Source: JARRNE01 sp963824085 (GTDB taxonomy: Bacteria > Pseudomonadota > Gammaproteobacteria > Chromatiales > Chromatiaceae). From it: a stretch of 64,000 nt of DNA. The stretch lies in assembly GCA_963824085.1 (NCBI GenBank), contig CAWGNT010000005.1, positions 1 through 64,000 on the forward strand, read 5' to 3'. This document shows positions 43,201 to 51,289 of the stretch, piece after piece. The notes under the pieces were generated by a model, which ran no database searches, had not been told where the DNA came from, and was given only the letters and a program-made list of their open reading frames with translations. Numbering within the stretch: position 1 is the stretch's first letter; each line of letters opens with the position of its first letter. The position numbers and the translations under genes were made by a program.

Positions 43201-43396
43201 CATGCTTCCGCTGGCGCTCGCTTGGGGTGAGGGCTCGGAGATGCTCCAGCCCCTGGCCGTTACCATCGTCTCCGGGTTGTCGTTCTCGACCATGGTCTCC
43301 CTGCTCCTGGTGCCTATGGTTTACCGGCTCCTGGGGGCAAGACGAGTGGTGATCGAGACGCCAGCACGAGACAACAACATTATCGTAGGTGATTAG
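40265..43396 (+). CDS. RND-family efflux pump permease
   Basis: 1043 residues from the ATG at 40265 (MRNSISGWSVRHPIGVVML); an earlier in-frame ATG lies inside the repeat. The twelve-helix RND plan is visible: first helix about 11-31, two large periplasmic loops (about 35-330 and 550-850), helices 2-6 with the proton-relay region LGGLALGIGMLVDSTIVMLE, and helices 8-12 containing VWLGLIMLAGIVVNNAIVLV. It would export hydrophobic compounds using the proton gradient together with the upstream fusion lipoprotein; no TolC-type gene is adjacent. Specificity is unknown, and lack of metal-pump signatures favours the HAE-type (drug) group. The last codons and the stop (VGD, TAG) lie in the left end of a family B repeat. 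Confidence 0.93.
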   Translation: MRNSISGWSVRHPIGVVMLTLAVMVIGGFALERLNVDLLPQIIYPDVRVRILDPGVPAKIMEDEVTRQLEEQLAITEGAIAVQSQTSEGRSAVDLSFTYGTDIDEALRDASSRLDRAKRFLPDTIDPPVIYKRDPFQLPVAEYAISSPLLDPVELRTWVDYSLSRALLNLPGVAAAEVGGGLQREVRIIADQYRLAGLGLDVRDIETALQEANRDVPAGRLLMSEGEISGRTQGRFKSVEEILNLPLSSKDQDDPLSLLRLGEVARVIDGAAEERLRIRLNDRPGVKLSIQKQPQANTVAVVDGVAHELERLKTQGQIPQDIRVERVDDQARYIRQSLNNAVSAAVSGALLAMAVVYLFLGSLRRTLIIGSAIPIAVLVTFILMAISGLTFNIMTLGGLALGIGMLVDSTIVMLENVYRHQRLGESSVQAAEAASGEVTSAIVASTSTNLAAVLPFLFIGGLIGLLFRELIFTISAAIVASMVVALTLVPALAGRVAAGREGAVRQMVNRGMGWLQEGYARVLGRLLKVYWLVIAVFVVGLVVTMPWLKEAQQEFLPTLDEGDVRISLTADSGANIESMDAATRRVETLVARQPEVATVFTTVGGFVFGRSQYESPNRASIQVQLRPLTERKISSKAWIGRVKRLIADEQIPGLRVNLYTRGIRGIRFNRGDDDLSLRIKGPQLETLERLASQAVERLKQIPGLRNVQHSNEDVTQEIAIRLDRQRAASYGLDVQDVGDVLRFALEGKVVTDFIADDRSIDVLLRLDRLDVGAPGDLESIILFSKTEPRAPLRLGDVAQVEILPQPSTILRDRQQRMVEITASLGDGLGLQEAIEKALAATADLPLPAGYSLYEAGSLATLQEGRDLGRILLALALFLVLVVMAVQYESVRNPIIILLSVPFALTGVVLGLQWTGLPLSMPVWLGLIMLAGIVVNNAIVLVEFIEIERRQGLAMREAILEAARLRLRPILMTTLTTVVGMLPLALAWGEGSEMLQPLAVTIVSGLSFSTMVSLLLVPMVYRLLGARRVVIETPARDNNIIVGD

Positions 43397-43559
43397 CGCC
43401 AAATGTCAGCTGCCAGGCCAGGGTCGGGTACGGGCGGGCGGGACACGCCGTGAATTCATCGATGTAGATCGATGGCCCCGTCCGATGGCGCCGACGGTCC
43501 CGCCGAGCCGCACCTGACCCCCCAATGGGCGTTCCAGCTGAGCCACGACGCCAATCACC
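43388..43559. repeat. MITE-like family B, full copy B4
   Basis: 172 bp from GGTGATTAGCGCC to GACGCCAATCACC, the most complete copy. It overlaps the last codons of the RND permease, supplying the TAG stop. The interior contains GGTCGGGTACGGGC, a small GATCGATG palindrome area and GGCGCCGACGGTCCCGCC. Confidence 0.85.
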
Positions 43560-43582
43560 TTATCTTAACCACATGGTGACCT

Positions 43583-43915
43583 ATGAAAAGCGTAACGATC
43601 TTGCACGTCCTGCTCTCCTCAGCATTCGCCGCGCTCGGTTGGTCCGCGGTGATCGAAGCGGCGCCCTGCATCGACCAGGCGCGCGCCGTCGCTCAGCGCA
43701 TCCAAGCGGAGGTCGTGCCGAACCTCAATGGGGAGCAGCTTGCGCGAATCGCCGCCATTGCCGCCGAGCTCTGTAGTGGCGAGAAAGGCCCGCCGCCCGC
43801 CGCCCTCACTGGGGCCGGGGCGCCGGAAGGCTACGGCGACTGGTTCACATACTTCATGTTCGAGCATTCCGGGCACAAGCCCGGCAACGAGCGCCTAAGG
43901 CACCTCAAGCAGTGA
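43583..43915 (+). CDS. Small periplasmic protein, unknown function
   Basis: 110 residues. A signal peptide (MKSVTILHVLLSSAFAALGW and a likely cut after EAAP/IEA, residues 26-27) is followed by a helical segment with two cysteines (Cys30 and Cys65) that could form a disulfide, and an end rich in Tyr, Phe, His and Gly (YGDWFTYFMFEHSGHKPGNE). No family recognised. It follows repeat B4 by 24 bases, so its promoter may lie in or near the repeat. The next gene is convergent. Confidence 0.65.
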   Translation: MKSVTILHVLLSSAFAALGWSAVIEAAPCIDQARAVAQRIQAEVVPNLNGEQLARIAAIAAELCSGEKGPPPAALTGAGAPEGYGDWFTYFMFEHSGHKPGNERLRHLKQ

Positions 43916-44095
43916 AAAAGAACGAGGTGATCAGCGCTATTCCTCAGCTGCGACGAAGGTCCTGCTTTGTCATGGGGCTGCGCGCCGTCCTTGGCACCTG
44001 GTTTCCGGCAATCCCTGCCGGAACGATGACATTGATCCGTGCCTGGGCGTCATCCCGGCAGAGAGTGCCGGGATCTAGGCCCCACGGATGGAGTG

Positions 44096-44130
44096 CAAAG
44101 CGTTCCGGCTGAGTTTCAGGACTAATCACC
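44096..44130. repeat. Family B repeat, right-end fragment
   Basis: Only the terminal part remains: GCGTTCCGGCTGAG and ACTAATCACC, as in the right ends of B2 and B4. The rest of the 270-base gap 43916-44185 shows no gene. Confidence 0.5.
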
Positions 44131-44185
44131 AAGAACGATGCGCGACCGCGACGGCGGCGAGGCGGGCACGGAAGCTGCGCCCCGA

Positions 44186-44953
44186 TCAGGGGTGAGGGGG
44201 GCCCTCTTCCGAGTCGGCCGCAGGCGCAGCGGCGGGAGGTCTGACGTAGTTCGGAAAGTCCGGATTGCGCCAGCCCTCCTTTGCGATCTTCGCAGCGGGT
44301 GGGCGCAGACGGGAGCTGTAGTCGAGCACTGCGGCCTGCTGCTCGGGCGAGAAGTCCTTGATCTGCGCGACCATGCCCGGATGGGAGCTCTTGCGTCGTC
44401 CCGAGCGAATTTCGTCGAACTGCCGCATCAAGTAGTTGTAATGCTGGCCAGCGATAGCCGGAACCAGCTGGTCCGCGTCCCCTTCACCATGCTCACCGTG
44501 GCAGGTCGCGCACGTCTGCTGATAGAGGCGCTCGCCCAAGGCGAGGTCGGTTCCCTGACCCATGCCGTTATGCGGGGTCATGGGCAACCGCGCCACGTAG
44601 GCCGCGACGTCCGCAATCTCTTGGGGTCCGCCGAGGATACGCGGCTCGACGAACGGGTGCATCAGGGGGGCTTCGCGATTGCGCGTGCGGATGTCGGCCA
44701 GCTGTTTGACGATGACCGGTCGCAGTTGACCGGCGATTTGAGGATAGGTGCCGTCGGCAGTGCCCCACCCTTCCGGGCGGTGACAAACCGCACAGGTGAG
44801 GTAGATGTTTCGCCCGTCGTCCAGATTCGGGGTAAACCGCATCGCCGCATCGAACTCCGTCTTGGCCGCCTCGGCCGCCGGTGCGGCCACAGTACCTTCA
44901 CAGATTGCAGCCGTCGCAAAGCCCAGCACTAGCGCGGGCAATCGTCTATTCAT
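44186..44953 (-). CDS. Dihaem cytochrome c (c4-like)
   Basis: 255 residues from the ATG at 44953, with GGAGG six bases before it; an ATG two codons earlier would leave no spacing. A signal peptide (RRLPALVLGFATAAICEGTV) directs it to the periplasm. Two class I cytochrome domains follow, each with a haem-binding motif: CAVCH near residue 58 and CATCH near residue 152; distal Met ligands can be proposed in MHPFVEP/MTPHNGM and HPGMVAQIKDF. Tandem c-type domains of this size typify cytochrome c4, an electron carrier to terminal oxidases or other periplasmic reductases. The C-terminus is proline/alanine-rich. No redox partner gene is adjacent. Confidence 0.9.
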   Translation of the reverse strand: MNRRLPALVLGFATAAICEGTVAAPAAEAAKTEFDAAMRFTPNLDDGRNIYLTCAVCHRPEGWGTADGTYPQIAGQLRPVIVKQLADIRTRNREAPLMHPFVEPRILGGPQEIADVAAYVARLPMTPHNGMGQGTDLALGERLYQQTCATCHGEHGEGDADQLVPAIAGQHYNYLMRQFDEIRSGRRKSSHPGMVAQIKDFSPEQQAAVLDYSSRLRPPAAKIAKEGWRNPDFPNYVRPPAAAPAADSEEGPPHP

Positions 44954-45199
44954 CACCATCCTCCGGGCACGAGAGCCGACCGTATGCGACCGGCAAGGGG
45001 CCAAGTCATTGTCGTTTCGAAGTCGGAGATTAGTGCGTCGCACTTTGCGTTTGCAAGCCCATAGCTTGCGCCAGCCACCCCACCCTCCGGAATTTTCAGC
45101 ACCTGCAAGGCGCTGAAAATGAAGGCATCCGGAAACCGCGCTCTTCCGACGCCATATGCCCGCAGATGCAGGATGCATTTATTCAGCGCTTCCCCAGAG

Positions 45200-45269
45200 C
45201 GGATTAGCACGACAACTCGGCTGCCGAGCCGCCAATGGGCGTTCCAGCTGAGGCCCGACGCTGATCACC
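45200..45269. repeat. Family B repeat B5, internally deleted
   Basis: The left end (GGATTAGCACGACAACTCGG) is joined directly to the right part (GCGTTCCAGCTGAGGC, GACGCTGATCACC). It lies in the 404-base gap 44954-45357, which also holds a degenerate CACCTTCGTCCCGGCGCCGAAGGTGGGCG hairpin resembling the core of family C at about 45289. Confidence 0.65.
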
Positions 45270-45357
45270 TTCCCAGAAAGACGCCGCCCACCTTCGTCCC
45301 GGCGCCGAAGGTGGGCGAAAAGACCAATTGATCTGTACGGGCTTGACGACGATCGCC

Positions 45358-45822
45358 CTAGAACGACCCGAGCTTGTGTGCGAGCGTGGCGTGGAAGATG
45401 GCCTTGTGCACGTCGCCCAGGCTCAGCATGCCCACGAGCCGACCGTTCTCCGCCACCGGGATACGGCGGAAGCGGTGACGCACCATGACGGTCGCCGCCC
45501 GCAGGATATGCATGTCAGGCGGCACGGTGATGGGATTCCGGGTCATGAGATCGGAGACCTGCAGTGCCAAGACGTCCTTGTACCTGGCCATCTCCCTGTC
45601 CAGGTCCACATTGGCAATTCCCTCCTCCATTAGGCTCTCCAACTTCGGGAACAGGCTGTGAAGGACATCCTTCTCGGCGATCAGTCCCACCAGACGGTCC
45701 TCGCCCTCCACCACCGGCAGACCGGCGAACCGGTAAAGGCACATGATGGACGCGACCTCCAACACCTTGGTGTCCGGCGTGGCCGTGCGCACGGACCGGC
45801 TCATGATCTCTTTGACTTGCAT
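45358..45822 (-). CDS. CBS-domain-pair protein
   Basis: 154 residues, GGAG nine bases before the ATG. Two CBS motifs form a Bateman module: residues 1-60 (IMSRSVRTATPDTKVLEVAS, GLPVVEGEDRLVGLIAEKDV) and about 88-148 (LMTRNPITVPPDMHILRAAT, RIPVAENGRLVGMLSLGDV). They are separated by a 25-residue acidic insertion. Stand-alone CBS pairs bind adenosine nucleotides such as AMP, ATP or SAM and regulate partner proteins; the partner is not indicated here. The gene is divergent from the anchored protein at 46068, with a 245-base shared upstream region. Confidence 0.9.
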   Translation of the reverse strand: MQVKEIMSRSVRTATPDTKVLEVASIMCLYRFAGLPVVEGEDRLVGLIAEKDVLHSLFPKLESLMEEGIANVDLDREMARYKDVLALQVSDLMTRNPITVPPDMHILRAATVMVRHRFRRIPVAENGRLVGMLSLGDVHKAIFHATLAHKLGSF

Positions 45823-46067
45823 TGCTCGGACTCTCCGTTAATTGTCGTCAGGCGGATGGATTGCGCAGCTGCACGCACGCCCCCCGTACGCCCAAATTAT
45901 ACGCATTGTCCTTGCGCGCGAATGGAGCCTCGTCATTTCGCTCCCCGAGGGCGATTGCGCTGCGATGACGAGCGGTCGAGTCCAGGCTTCAGGGTTACCA
46001 AAACTTTACCTGACCCGCAGCATCCTTTTAGACTCTCCACCTTACCGAACAAGATACCGCGGTCAAG

Positions 46068-46856
46068 ATGGAAAGAGCCGTTGACGAGCGCAACCTAGAT
46101 CAACCGGAGTCTGTCGCATCGGAGCGCGACGCCCAACAGCACTCCCGCCCCGATGCGCAGCCGGAGAATCGCCATAGACAGCCCGAGACCAGGGCGAATC
46201 CCTCAGTCAGCGGCCAACCGTATGCGGCCAATAACGGCCGCGCCATGTACGTCGACCGACAGGCATCCCGCCACGCCGCCTCACGCAGCAAGACCAGGAA
46301 GATCCGCAAGCTCACGGCGTTGGTCGCCCTCCTGTTGGTCGCCCTCGTCGGCGTATCCATGGGATGGATTCTCGCCTGGGCCAAGCTGAAGCTGCTCGAG
46401 TCGGAAAACCTGACCCTCGACGTCAATCTTCGCCAGACGACTGACCAGCTACAGTCCGTGAAGGCGCGCATGCTGGAGCGCGATACTGCACTTCAGGCCA
46501 TGGTCGAGAAGCGCATCCCGGGATTGGCCCCCCTGAAGTACAACAAGCTCATGGAGGTCAACGACAAGTACGTCCTGAGCGTGACCTTCGCCGAGTCGGG
46601 AGTCGCGGATTCCAAGGCCATCGAATACCACGCCCTGCTGAAAAACGACACCGAAAACATCGTTGCCCCTCACGTGAAGATCTTCCTGTTCGACGAGCTC
46701 GGCGTGCAGACTGGCGTAGCCACCCTGAAGAAAGGCGATGCCACGGGCGATGTCGACATCGCGGAGCTTCGTCCCGGCGAGACCCGCTCCTACAACGCAA
46801 AGATCGACGTCGACCGTCACGCGGACCCGAAGTACTTCCTGGTTCAAGTCGACTGA
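46068..46856 (+). CDS. Single-pass membrane protein with disordered N-terminus, unknown function
   Basis: 262 residues. The first 80 are hydrophilic and rich in Gln, Pro, Arg and Asn, probably disordered and cytoplasmic. One membrane helix follows (about residues 84-106, LVALLLVALVGVSMGWILAW), then a short coiled coil (about 108-145) and a beta-rich periplasmic domain (KYVLSVTFAESGVADSKAIE to the end) reminiscent of FxLYD-type sheets: it has NDTENIVAPHVKIFLFDELG and LRPGETRSYNAKI. I cannot name it. It lies upstream of nrdA but is 465 bases away, so co-transcription is unlikely. Confidence 0.68.
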   Translation: MERAVDERNLDQPESVASERDAQQHSRPDAQPENRHRQPETRANPSVSGQPYAANNGRAMYVDRQASRHAASRSKTRKIRKLTALVALLLVALVGVSMGWILAWAKLKLLESENLTLDVNLRQTTDQLQSVKARMLERDTALQAMVEKRIPGLAPLKYNKLMEVNDKYVLSVTFAESGVADSKAIEYHALLKNDTENIVAPHVKIFLFDELGVQTGVATLKKGDATGDVDIAELRPGETRSYNAKIDVDRHADPKYFLVQVD

Positions 46857-47071
46857 CGCAGATGCACCCGCGGCCCATGCGGAGTCGTACGCCCTAGCAC
46901 CGCCCGACATCGGCGATCGCACCAGACCCCGCGCAAGGTCCCCGTTCGGCGCCGCCTGACCGCCCGCTCGAAGGTGACCGTCCGCAGCTCACCGGACGTA
47001 TCGCGTCGAGACAAGCTCCTCGTCGCCGCCACACTCCCGCGCGATTTCAGCGCATCCGATGCACAAACCCG

Positions 47072-47158
47072 TTGTCCACAGCCTAGCTGGGCGCCAGGCG
47101 CCCATGCGCCACGGGACCGCACGCCCGTAGGGCGGCCTCGCAAGCGCGCTTTTCCACA
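47072..47158 (+). promoter_or_regulatory. DnaA-box-like sites upstream of nrdA
   Basis: TTTTCCACA at 47150-47158 agrees with the relaxed box TTWTNCACA, and TTGTCCACA at 47072-47080 deviates at one base. They lie 165-250 bases before the nrdA start. DnaA control of nrdAB is established in Escherichia coli, so a similar link is plausible here. Confidence 0.4.
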
Positions 47159-47199
47159 GCCTACACACAGCTCGTACCAGGCTTGTTCCAGCGATTTCG

Positions 47200-47246
47200 C
47201 ACAACATATTGTGGTTGACATACTCGTCATCGCTATATATTGTGAA
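47200..47246 (+). promoter_or_regulatory. Tandem NrdR boxes
   Basis: Two 16-base sites resemble the NrdR consensus acaCwAtATaTwGtgt: 47200-47215 (core CAACATATTGTG) and 47231-47246 (core CTATATATTGTG), each matching 13 of 16 positions. They start 31 bases apart, the three-turn spacing usual for this repressor. Confidence 0.7.
47216..47244 (+). promoter_or_regulatory. nrdA promoter
   Basis: A perfect TTGACA at 47216-47221 is followed 17 bases later by TATTGT (47239-47244), which lies inside the second NrdR box. NrdR binding would therefore cover the -10 element and block transcription. This places the start about 70 bases ahead of the nrdA ATG. Confidence 0.6.
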
Positions 47247-47321
47247 TGCAACATGCCGTGCCGCCCATGCTGTCTGTGGGCAGATTCCCGACCAAACGAA
47301 GAACGCACCTGAGGAGGAGCC

Positions 47322-50243
47322 ATGGCCACCGAAGCGCCGTCCGCCACCCCGCCGCAGCCATTCGCCGTTCCGCCGCAGAGCGCACGTCGGGACGCCAGCG
47401 CAGAGGTGAAGGCCCACGCGCCCGGCAAGGTCCAGGTGATCCGCCGCAACGGCAAGGTCACCCACTTCGATCCCAACAAGATCACGGTGGCCCTGACCAA
47501 GGCATTCCTGGCCGTCGAGGGCGGCAGCGCGGCCGCCTCCAGCCGCATTCACGACCGGGTGCGGGATTTGACGGATCAGGTGGTGTCGGCCCTGACACGC
47601 CGTCTCCCCGGCGGCGGGACGGTGCACATCGAAGACATCCAGGACCAGGTGGAGCTCGCGCTCATGCGCGCAGGGGAGCACAAGGTTGCCCGATCCTACG
47701 TGCTCTACCGCGACGAGCGCGCCCGCGAGCGCGCACAGAAGGCCGCCGCGGAGCCCAAGCCAGAGCACGGCATCAACGTCACCCTGCCCGACGGCACGTT
47801 GCGCGCCCTCGATCTGGAGCGGATGCGCCTGCTGGTTGACGAGGCGTGCCGCGACCTGACTTCAGTCGACGCCCAGGCCATCCTGGCCGACACCTGCCGC
47901 AACCTGTTTGACGGGGTGAAAGAATCGGACGTCGGTCAGGCGCTCGTCATGAGCGCCCGCGCCATGATCGAGCGGGAGCCGGAGTACAGCTACGTCGCCG
48001 CCCGCCTCCTGCTCGACATCCTGCGCCACGAGGCCCTGGCCTTCCTCGGCATGGACACCGGCGTCGCCACCCAGGCGGACCTGCGGGAGCGCTACGCGGA
48101 CTACTTCGCCGCCTACATCAAGCGGGCCGGAGACCTGGAGCTCCTCGACCGCCGGCTCGGCCAGTTCGATCTCGCGCGACTGGGGGCGGCGCTAAAGCCG
48201 GAGCGCGACCTGCAGTTCACCTACCTGGGGCTGCAGACCCTCTACGACCGCTATTTCATCCACAGCGCGGAGGGCGTGCGCTTCGAGCTGCCCCAGGCAT
48301 TCTTCATGCGGGTCGCCATGGGGCTTGCCATCAACGAGATCGACCGCGAGGAGCGGGCCATCGAGTTCTACGAGCTTCTGTCTTCCTTCGACTTCATGAG
48401 CTCGACGCCGACGCTCTTCAACTCCGGCACACTGCGCCCGCAGCTTTCCTCCTGCTACCTGACCACCGTCCCCGACGACCTCGACGGCATCTACGGCGCG
48501 ATCAAGGACAACGCCCTGCTCTCCAAGTTCGCCGGCGGGCTCGGCAACGACTGGACCCGGGTGCGCGGCATGGGCGCCCACATCAAGGGGACCAACGGCA
48601 AGAGCCAGGGGGTGGTGCCCTTCCTCAAGGTAGCCAACGACACCGCGGTAGCGGTGAACCAAGGCGGCAAGCGCAAGGGCGCGGTTTGCGCCTATCTGGA
48701 GACCTGGCACGTCGACATCGAGGAGTTCCTCGAGCTGCGCAAGAACACCGGCGACGACCGCCGCCGCACCCACGACATGAACACGGCCAACTGGGTGCCG
48801 GACCTTTTCATGAAGCGGGTCGCCGAGGACAAGGAGTGGACGCTGTTCTCGCCGGACGAGACCGCCGACCTGCACGACCTCACCGGCCAGGCGTTCGAGG
48901 CCGCCTACACCGCCTACGAGGAGCGCGCCGCCCGCGGCGAGCTCAAGGTCAGCAAACGGGTCAAGGCAGTGGACCTCTGGCGCCGGATGCTCGCCATGCT
49001 GTTCGAGACCGGCCATCCCTGGCTCGCCTTCAAGGATCCCTGCAACCGGCGCTACACCAACCAGCACGTGGGCGTGGTGCACAGCTCCAACCTCTGCACC
49101 GAGATCACCCTGCACACCAACGACCAGGAGATCGCCGTCTGCAACCTGGGCTCGGTCAACCTTGCCGCCCACGTCGGCGAGCGGGGTCTCGACACAGAAA
49201 AGCTGCGCAAGACCGTGTCCACCGCCATGCGGATGCTGGACAACGTCATCGACTACAACTTCTACAACGTGCCGCAGGCGCGCAAGTCGAACCTCCGCCA
49301 CCGCCCGGTAGGGCTCGGCATCATGGGCTTCCAGGACTCCCTCTATAAGCTCCGCATCCCCTACGCCAGCGAGGAGGCGGTCAAGTTCGCCGACACCTCC
49401 ATGGAGGCCGTGAGCTATTACGCCATCCAGGCCTCCACCGACCTCGCCGAGGAGCGCGGGCGCTACTCCAGCTTCGAAGGCTCCCTGTGGAGCCAGGGCG
49501 TACTCCCCATCGACTCGATCGCCCACCTCGCCGAAGGCCGCGGCGGGTACCTCCAGATGGACACCGACAGCACCCTCGACTGGGACGCCGTGCGCGCCCG
49601 GGTCCGCAGCGTCGGCATGCGCAACTCCAACTGCATGGCCATCGCCCCCACGGCGACCATCTCCAACATCGCGGGGGTCAGCCAGTCCATCGAGCCCACC
49701 TACCAGAACCTGTTCGTCAAATCCAACCTATCCGGGGAGTTCACCGTGGTGAACCCCTACCTCGTCAAGGACCTGAAGGACCAGGGCCTGTGGGATGCGG
49801 TCATGGTGAATGATCTGAAGTATTTCGACGGCTCCGTCCAGGCCATCGATCGCATCCCGCAGGAGCTCAAGGATCTCTACGCCACCGCCTTCGAGATCGA
49901 CCCTCGCTGGCTCGTCGAAGCCGGTTCCCGACGCCAGAAATGGCTCGACCAGGCCCAAAGCCTCAACCTCTACATGAGCGAGCCGAGCGGCAAGAAGCTC
50001 GACAACCTCTACAAGCTCGCCTGGGTGCGCGGCCTCAAGACCACCTACTACCTCCGCTCCATGGGCGCGACCCACGTCGAGAAATCGACCATGGACGACG
50101 CATCCCGGGCGAACCAGCTCAGCGCCGTCGGAGGGAGCTACCTATGGTTCAAGTCCAACGGCAGCGGGAAGGGAAACGGCAATGGAGCGGAAGAGCCGAA
50201 GGCCTGCTCGGTTCTCGATCCGGAGTGTGAGGCGTGCCAGTAA
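47322..50243 (+). CDS. nrdA: Class I ribonucleoside-diphosphate reductase, alpha subunit
   Basis: 973 residues, GAGGAG before the ATG. Two ATP-cone modules occupy about residues 38-130 (VQVIRRNGKVTHFDPNKITV) and 147-235 (NVTLPDGTLRALDLERMRLL), giving the protein extra length for allosteric activity control. The catalytic core contains STPTLFNSGTLRPQLSSCYL (first redox Cys), NLCTEITL (radical Cys with flanking Asn and Glu) and CNLGSVNLA (second redox Cys). The C-terminal tail ends CSVLDPECEACQ, the cysteine pair that reloads the active site. It reduces ribonucleoside diphosphates with the radical from NrdB. NrdR boxes overlap its promoter. nrdB lies 4.35 kb downstream rather than adjacent, with an accessory island between. 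Confidence 0.97.
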   Translation: MATEAPSATPPQPFAVPPQSARRDASAEVKAHAPGKVQVIRRNGKVTHFDPNKITVALTKAFLAVEGGSAAASSRIHDRVRDLTDQVVSALTRRLPGGGTVHIEDIQDQVELALMRAGEHKVARSYVLYRDERARERAQKAAAEPKPEHGINVTLPDGTLRALDLERMRLLVDEACRDLTSVDAQAILADTCRNLFDGVKESDVGQALVMSARAMIEREPEYSYVAARLLLDILRHEALAFLGMDTGVATQADLRERYADYFAAYIKRAGDLELLDRRLGQFDLARLGAALKPERDLQFTYLGLQTLYDRYFIHSAEGVRFELPQAFFMRVAMGLAINEIDREERAIEFYELLSSFDFMSSTPTLFNSGTLRPQLSSCYLTTVPDDLDGIYGAIKDNALLSKFAGGLGNDWTRVRGMGAHIKGTNGKSQGVVPFLKVANDTAVAVNQGGKRKGAVCAYLETWHVDIEEFLELRKNTGDDRRRTHDMNTANWVPDLFMKRVAEDKEWTLFSPDETADLHDLTGQAFEAAYTAYEERAARGELKVSKRVKAVDLWRRMLAMLFETGHPWLAFKDPCNRRYTNQHVGVVHSSNLCTEITLHTNDQEIAVCNLGSVNLAAHVGERGLDTEKLRKTVSTAMRMLDNVIDYNFYNVPQARKSNLRHRPVGLGIMGFQDSLYKLRIPYASEEAVKFADTSMEAVSYYAIQASTDLAEERGRYSSFEGSLWSQGVLPIDSIAHLAEGRGGYLQMDTDSTLDWDAVRARVRSVGMRNSNCMAIAPTATISNIAGVSQSIEPTYQNLFVKSNLSGEFTVVNPYLVKDLKDQGLWDAVMVNDLKYFDGSVQAIDRIPQELKDLYATAFEIDPRWLVEAGSRRQKWLDQAQSLNLYMSEPSGKKLDNLYKLAWVRGLKTTYYLRSMGATHVEKSTMDDASRANQLSAVGGSYLWFKSNGSGKGNGNGAEEPKACSVLDPECEACQ

Positions 50244-50365
50244 GGGTGGGCGAATGAACTGTAGCGTGGGTTAGGCTAGGATGGCCATAACGACCGGGTT
50301 GCCACGAAACGACTCGTTATTGCAGCAATTTGCTTCTGCCCGTTTTACTCGCGGGTATAACTGAT

Positions 50366-51184
50366 ATGACCGACCAGGTCCGAATCCGAAAAAGCCGCGA
50401 ACTATTTCAAAATCCTTACGCCTACCTCGATGGAGACGGTAAGTTTTCTGCGGTAGACCCATCCCCACAAACAAAGCGACGGAAGCCAAGACGTACAGAC
50501 CGCGAAATAGAGGAGGCCGCGAGGAACATACAGATCCAGCTGTGGACGCACCGCGAGTCGATCTGGCCCGACAGAACGGACTTAAGGCCAGACGATGTCC
50601 TAGACCCTATGGATGCCTTGAATTGGTTAGGCTATGACTGTGATTACGCTGAATCACTAGGACGATTCAAGATAAGCGGGAAGTCGATAGAAGTGGCGGG
50701 CATGATGGATCGGTCTAGTAAGCGCGTAAGAATCTCGCGGGAGTTCCCCGTCAATATTCGAAACTTCACCGCAGCACATGAATTGGGGCACGTCGCCTTG
50801 GCACATGAGGGAAGCGATCTCCACCGCGATAGACCTCAGGACGGCACAGGCAAAGACGGCAAGCGTCCTGTTCAGGAGATTGAAGCTGACAAGTTTGCAA
50901 CCTATTTCCTGATGCCTGAGAAACTTGTAAAAGAGGCATTCAAGCGCTTGTTCGGAACCGAGTGCTTCTACCTGACGGAAGCCACAATGTTTGCTCTAGC
51001 GGGCAATGACTACATGGAACTGGCGACACGGTGCAAGATTCGCCGAGATCTGTCAAGAGTTCTCGCTGGTACGGAACGGTATAACGGTGTTCACTTTGTT
51101 TCTCTTGCGAAGCAGTTCAGGGTATCGAACGAAGCAATGGCGATTCGACTTGAAGAACTTGATTTAGTGGACCGTTACAGTTGA
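50366..51184 (+). CDS. ImmA/IrrE-family metallopeptidase, orphan
   Basis: 272 residues from the ATG at 50366; an earlier start adds an unlikely leader. The zinc-protease motif is AAHELGHVALAHE near residue 137 (HExxH plus downstream acidic residue in EIEADKFATYFLMPEKLV), the classical ImmA/IrrE pattern. The C-terminal 45 residues (LAKQFRVSNEAMAIRLEELD) resemble a winged-helix end seen in some members. Such proteases cleave or relieve a cognate XRE-type repressor, often in mobile elements, toxin modules or stress responses. No XRE gene is adjacent. The coding sequence is visibly AT-richer than nrdA and nrdB, suggesting acquisition with the island between them. Confidence 0.85.
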   Translation: MTDQVRIRKSRELFQNPYAYLDGDGKFSAVDPSPQTKRRKPRRTDREIEEAARNIQIQLWTHRESIWPDRTDLRPDDVLDPMDALNWLGYDCDYAESLGRFKISGKSIEVAGMMDRSSKRVRISREFPVNIRNFTAAHELGHVALAHEGSDLHRDRPQDGTGKDGKRPVQEIEADKFATYFLMPEKLVKEAFKRLFGTECFYLTEATMFALAGNDYMELATRCKIRRDLSRVLAGTERYNGVHFVSLAKQFRVSNEAMAIRLEELDLVDRYS

Positions 51185-51213
51185 GCGGCAAAGTTTCCGC
51201 TGGTGTTAGCCCG

Positions 51214-51246
51214 CGTAGGGCGCAATAGCGAAGCGTATTGCGCCGC
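51214..51246 (+). repeat. REP family 1, upstream copy
   Basis: GTAGGGCGCAATAGCGAAGC and GTATTGCGCC form an imperfect hairpin (GGCGCAATA-GCGAAGC-TATTGCGCC type). An inverted copy lies at 51861-51892, so the two bracket the transposase gene, and a third is at 53884. Confidence 0.85.
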
Positions 51247-51289
51247 ATGGAAAATACCGATTGCGCGCAACCTATGAGCCGCGACCAAA

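Noticed and set aside
48192..49526. 444-codon open frame on the minus strand
   Set aside because: Antisense to nrdA, Val/Gly/Leu-rich shadow.
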